DNA of 64,000 bases from Siphonodentalium dalli (lineage: Eukaryota > Mollusca > Scaphopoda > Gadilida > Siphonodentaliidae). The stretch lies in assembly GCA_032622095.1 (NCBI GenBank), contig CP136061.1:3348001-3412000 (forward strand), given 5' to 3'. Both the position numbers and the translations under genes were made by a program. Numbering within the stretch: the stretch's first letter is position 1; each line of letters starts with the position of its first letter. Of this stretch, positions 60,464 to 64,000 are shown in pieces. A model generated the notes under the pieces. That model saw only the letters and a program-made list of their open reading frames with translations. It was not told the origin of the DNA and ran no database searches.

Positions 60464-61147
60464 CATTAATCGATCGTCCATGGACAAAAAATATAGATGG
60501 TGCGTGTTTCTATAATATGAAATTGTGTAAACTATTATATAAATAGTAAATTATATAAAAGCACCACCCATTAAAGGCACTCATCGCTCAGCCCTATAGA
60601 CACATATTAATCATTGCACAAATCTAACATACTTCATGAACTTGTACCATAATTTGTCCTTCTTAATACCTTTATTGTTGTTATTGCTGTTGTTATTTTG
60701 CTCTGTATCGATATACTCTGACTCTTTATATCTCAGTTCCCACCCAATTCATATTTTATTTTATTTTTTCATAAATGCTCATCTGATCAAAATGATGCCA
60801 AAGCCGAAGTACTTATACCATTTTTATCATTTAGCTTATAAATGGAAATTTGCCTCGTTATTCGCGTCGTGAACTTGGGAAAATCCGTGGTCACTAACAG
60901 AAATAAACGTTGTTTTTAGCTTAAAATTCAATTCGAAAACTCTTTCCCTTAAACAACTTGAAATACTGCAATCAATTTCCCGAGTTCACAGTGCGAAGCT
61001 ATCATAATTAATATACCCACACAAGAAAATTCTTCCCATGAAAACAAATGCATCTTACATTGTCTAAAATTATTTTCAGGTGCAACGTCGTGTGCGGACC
61101 GAACTTAAACCACGGGTATATGCTAACTGATCTGAACAAGGGCACAT
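60464..61147. other. Spacer before the LINE
   Basis: A/T-rich. Contains a TATTTTCAGGTG acceptor-like string near 61075 but no recognised exon. The LINE's 5' boundary and any first ORF were not found here. Confidence 0.45.
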
Positions 61148-63466
61148 ATGTTGTATCAAATATCATCAAATCACATAATGGCCACAAATAACGTAACACT
61201 GAGTGAGGTTAGGGAAGCGCCTAATTTCGATCTTGCCGCCAAATGGGCTAGCCTAGAGGAAGACGAAGAACAAACTTTGTCCATTTTTGATAAAAACAAT
61301 TGCCGTTACTTCTCAACTTTACAAGCAAAAGATATTCTCAACAAGAAGAATAAACTGTCAATGTTCGGTCTTAACTGCAGAAGCATCAATGCAAATTTTG
61401 AAAATTTACAGAATCTTTTATGTGACCTGAAAATAAATGACAACAATCTTGATATAATAGCGCTAACCGGAACATTTAAAATACACCAAGCATCGGACTT
61501 TAAACTCTCCGGTTATCATCCCATAAAATTTAAATCAAGGCCTGATCACGATGATGGTAGGGGTGGTGTTGGTATTTACATAAGAGACACTATTACGTAT
61601 AAAAACAGACCCGATCTATCAATATTTATCCCACATGTTATTGAAACTGTGTTCATTGAGCTTGAATTCGGAAAACATGAAATATATATCATAGGATGTA
61701 TTTATAGACCTAACACGGCACCAAAAGCTGACATTGACAAGTTTGCCTCTAAATTCGACGAAATCTTAGATATAATCAAAAATCATAAGACTTATATAAT
61801 CGGTGATTTCAATATCGATCTACTAAATTTCGATGCGCACAATAAAACAAACGACTTTTTAAACAATGTATTCACACGAGGATTCGTGCCCATGATAACA
61901 AAACCGACAAGAATGACCGATCACTCAGCGACCCTTATCGATCATATATACACAAATAATCTTCGAAACGAGCACTGCTCTGGTATAGTTACATGTGATT
62001 TGTCAGATCACTTTGGGGTATTTCTCACTGACACCGAAGGTCATAACGGACATAAACGATTAAAAACCCCACAAGAAACCATGCGCACTCCCCGACTAAA
62101 CTTTTCCCAAGAAAATATTAATAAATTCAACGATACTCTTAAATCGTGTAATTTCCATTCGGTTTGTGATTGTGATAATGCAGATCAAGCATACGAAAAC
62201 TTTTTGGATATCTATTTGACAGCATACAACGTAGCTTTTCCGCCCATTACCCGAAACATACCCACAAAATTCATCAAACGCGAACCATGGATGACCACCG
62301 GATTAATAAGATCTTCACTTAAGAAACAAGAACTATATACCCGTAAACTAAGCTCGCCTTCCTCCATCCATACGAATTCCTACCTCAAATATCGACAACT
62401 ATATAACAAACTTATCCGGAAAAGTAGAAGCATGTATTACTGTGAGATATTAGAAAAGAATAAGTATAGTTTAAAAGAAACATGGAAGACCCTCAAAGGT
62501 GCAATAAAACGAGACAAAAATACGGGTGGCTACCCGAATGTTCTACATGATAACAACATACAGTTTACAAATCCTGACACTATCGCTGAAAAATTTAATG
62601 ACTATTTTTCCAATATAGGTCAAAAAACCACAGAACTTATTGAAAATCACACATATGTAAACTTCCTCGATTATTTAACGAATAGACAAAGCAACGAGCT
62701 AAATATTACGCCCACCACAATCCAAGAGGTTATTTTAACTTGCTACTCAATGAATGGAAAAACCAGCAGTGACTTTAATGGAATATCTACAAAACTGATG
62801 AAGGAAACCATATTTTCTGTAGCACCAGCATTAAAGCATATATTCAACTTGTCGTTCAAACAAGGTCATGTTCCCAACAAAATGAAAATAGCTAAAGTTG
62901 TACCAACACCGAAAAATAGTGACAAGGGGGATATAAACAATTATCGTCCAATAAGCATTCTTCCCGCATTTTCTAAACTACTCGAAAAACTCATGCAAAA
63001 ACGTTTAGTTGATTTTCTTAATGAATCGGACATCTTATTTAAACATCAGTACGGATTTCGCCCAAACGATTCAACTTTTCATCCCATCATTCATCTACTG
63101 GATCATGTTGTGAAAAATAACGACAAGCCCACGAAAGATTCCACCGTAGCCCTTTTTCTTGATCTGTCCAAAGCTTTTGACACAATAAACCACGAAATCT
63201 TACTTACAAAAATTGAACATTATGGAATTAGAGGCATGGCAAACAACTGGTTTCGAAGCTATCTCAATGAGAGACGACAATACGTATAATTCAATGGAAG
63301 CTAGTCAAATCTCCTAAAAACATCATGTGGTGTTCCTCAGGGATCCTTACTCGGGCCCATAATTGTTCTCCTCTACGTGAACGATATGTCAAATGCAACT
63401 ACTATGGATCTCTTATCATATGCCGACGATACAACCATTATGGCCAGTGATCAAAATGAAGCGTTA
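61148..63466 (+). mobile_element. APE-type non-LTR retrotransposon (CR1/Jockey group), 3' truncated
   Basis: Endonuclease followed by reverse transcriptase in one frame identifies an APE-class LINE. Homology ends shortly after the YADD motif at about 63466, so the RT thumb, C-terminal region, 3' UTR and tail are missing. LINE copies are normally truncated at the 5' end, so this loss implies a later deletion or rearrangement. No ORF1 is recognised upstream. Confidence 0.85.
61178..63466 (+). pseudogene. LINE ORF2: endonuclease-reverse transcriptase, interrupted
   Basis: In active elements this protein nicks target DNA and primes reverse transcription there. Numbering from the upstream Met at 61148, the APE domain covers about residues 72-292: GLNCRSI (74-80), [16 protein letters not shown] (185-189), IIGDFNID (217-224), TLIDHIYTN (262-270) and SDHFGVF (286-292). 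The usual ALTETW metal-binding motif reads ALTGTF (105-110), so the catalytic Glu is Gly. RT motifs are NYRPISILP (598-606), [10 protein letters not shown] (634-643) and [14 protein letters not shown] (669-682, catalytic Asp 672). TAA at 63287 and TAG at 63302 interrupt it. The same frame then resumes with CGVPQGSLLGP and SYADDTTI (YADD from 63419) and ends against unrelated sequence. The Met at 61178 has the better start context (A at -3, G at +4). The copy cannot mobilise itself. Confidence 0.9.
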
Positions 63467-63735
63467 AGGGTGGATACACACATGCATGTAATCTCTGTAA
63501 TTATCGTGTATTTGGCGTTTTACATGGATCATACAGACCATGTAATATGTGTCTGTTGACAACCCAATCATTACGGCTATGTTTGACCACAGTGAGCCCA
63601 GCTCTGAACGTGCAGAGTACCGTTGACTGAACGAAGTCGTCAGGCCGCTTAAAATAATTGTTCGCGCGATAACCCAAATGTTGGACTTCCTGTTTAAATC
63701 ATTGTCAGTCGTCTCTTGATTTTTGTATACAAGTG
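63467..63735. other. Spacer after the LINE breakpoint
   Basis: No LINE homology is recognised after ALR in the RT frame. Nothing else recognised. Confidence 0.4.
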
Positions 63736-63972
63736 ATGGCCCCAGGATTTCCCCAACGCAGGGGCTATGATCCCCAACATGGGAGGGGGCAATATTATCA
63801 GGAGTTCCTTACGCAGGGGCTATATGATCCCCGACTTGGGGCTATATATGATCCCGAAAGCTACCAGACGGGGTGGCTAACTCTGAGCTATTTAAGTAAA
63901 ACATATTATATTGTACTTTCTTACCCAGATTATTCCGACCGATACATTCAACTAAGTCCCTTGGATATTTGA
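63736..63972 (+). CDS. Weak candidate: Tyr/Gly/Pro-rich short frame
   Basis: Starts MAPGFPQRRGYDPQHGRG and has three YDP motifs (RGYDPQH, GLYDPRLG, AIYDPES). The DNA beneath is a short tandem repeat (CGCAGGGGCTAT, GATCCCC), which alone could produce this periodicity. The frame loses its character after SYQTG, and a good 3' splice-like site, TTTCTTACCCAG, lies further on, so it could be an exon edge. The implied intron of about 34 nt would be implausibly short. No family recognised. Confidence 0.18.
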   Translation: MAPGFPQRRGYDPQHGRGQYYQEFLTQGLYDPRLGAIYDPESYQTGWLTLSYLSKTYYIVLSYPDYSDRYIQLSPLDI

Positions 63973-64000
63973 AGCTTCCGAAACCCCACGCCAAGCAAGC

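Overview
This window looks like nuclear DNA of an animal, most likely a marine invertebrate and possibly a mollusc or other lophotrochozoan. The sequence is AT-rich and gene-poor. It is packed with tandem repeats, inverted-repeat (foldback) elements and non-autonomous DNA transposons, ACATGTACAT-type strings recur, and the only sizeable protein-coding relic is an APE-type (CR1/Jockey-group) non-LTR retrotransposon. The taxon is an inference from style; nothing in the window proves it. There are no operons, tRNA or rRNA genes, or CRISPR arrays, and the only host-gene candidates are one probable TPR exon near 18.2-18.5 kb and a weak ORF at the right edge.

Layout. 0-6.6 kb: two copies of one long-TIR MITE in opposite orientation enclose a dispersed repeat, a 1.8-kb 39/32-bp satellite with a 580-bp higher-order repeat, further duplications, a second TIR element and a hAT-like MITE with a target-site duplication. 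6.6-12 kb: mostly featureless. 12-18 kb: a chain of tandem arrays (units of about 350, 300 and 45 bp), then an array of the 18-bp palindrome ATTGCGCTTAAGCGCAAT. 18.2-18.5 kb: TPR exon. 19.2-20.4 kb: element with 0.26-0.28-kb TIRs. 20.5-27.2 kb: diverged tandem DNA split by a TTAA-target MITE, a second palindrome array, a mariner-ended element carrying a broken acidic ORF, and an old MITE fragment. 27-42.6 kb: mostly unannotatable spacer with scattered small foldbacks, a second copy of the satellite-associated repeat, and tandem modules carrying NRF1-like and nuclear-receptor-like motifs. 42.6-47 kb: GGTAGTT foldback, a 58-bp tandem array and a Helitron/pearl-like candidate. 47.2-57.2 kb: 1.34-kb tandem units, one split by a 5.46-kb giant inverted-repeat element whose empty site survives in two neighbouring units. 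57.5-60.5 kb: a foldback MITE copy with extreme A-to-G bias, and a 190-bp tandem duplication with one half interrupted by a TTAA MITE. 61.1-63.5 kb: a LINE with a dead endonuclease and stop codons in RT, cut off at its 3' side.

The main points for a second look are the A-to-G hypermutated foldback MITE, the giant palindrome with its internal empty sites, the two arrays built on one 18-bp palindrome, and the satellite that appears to have grown from the 3' end of a dispersed repeat. All alignments were done by eye, so boundaries are good to a few bases where a TSD or TIR is quoted and to tens of bases elsewhere.
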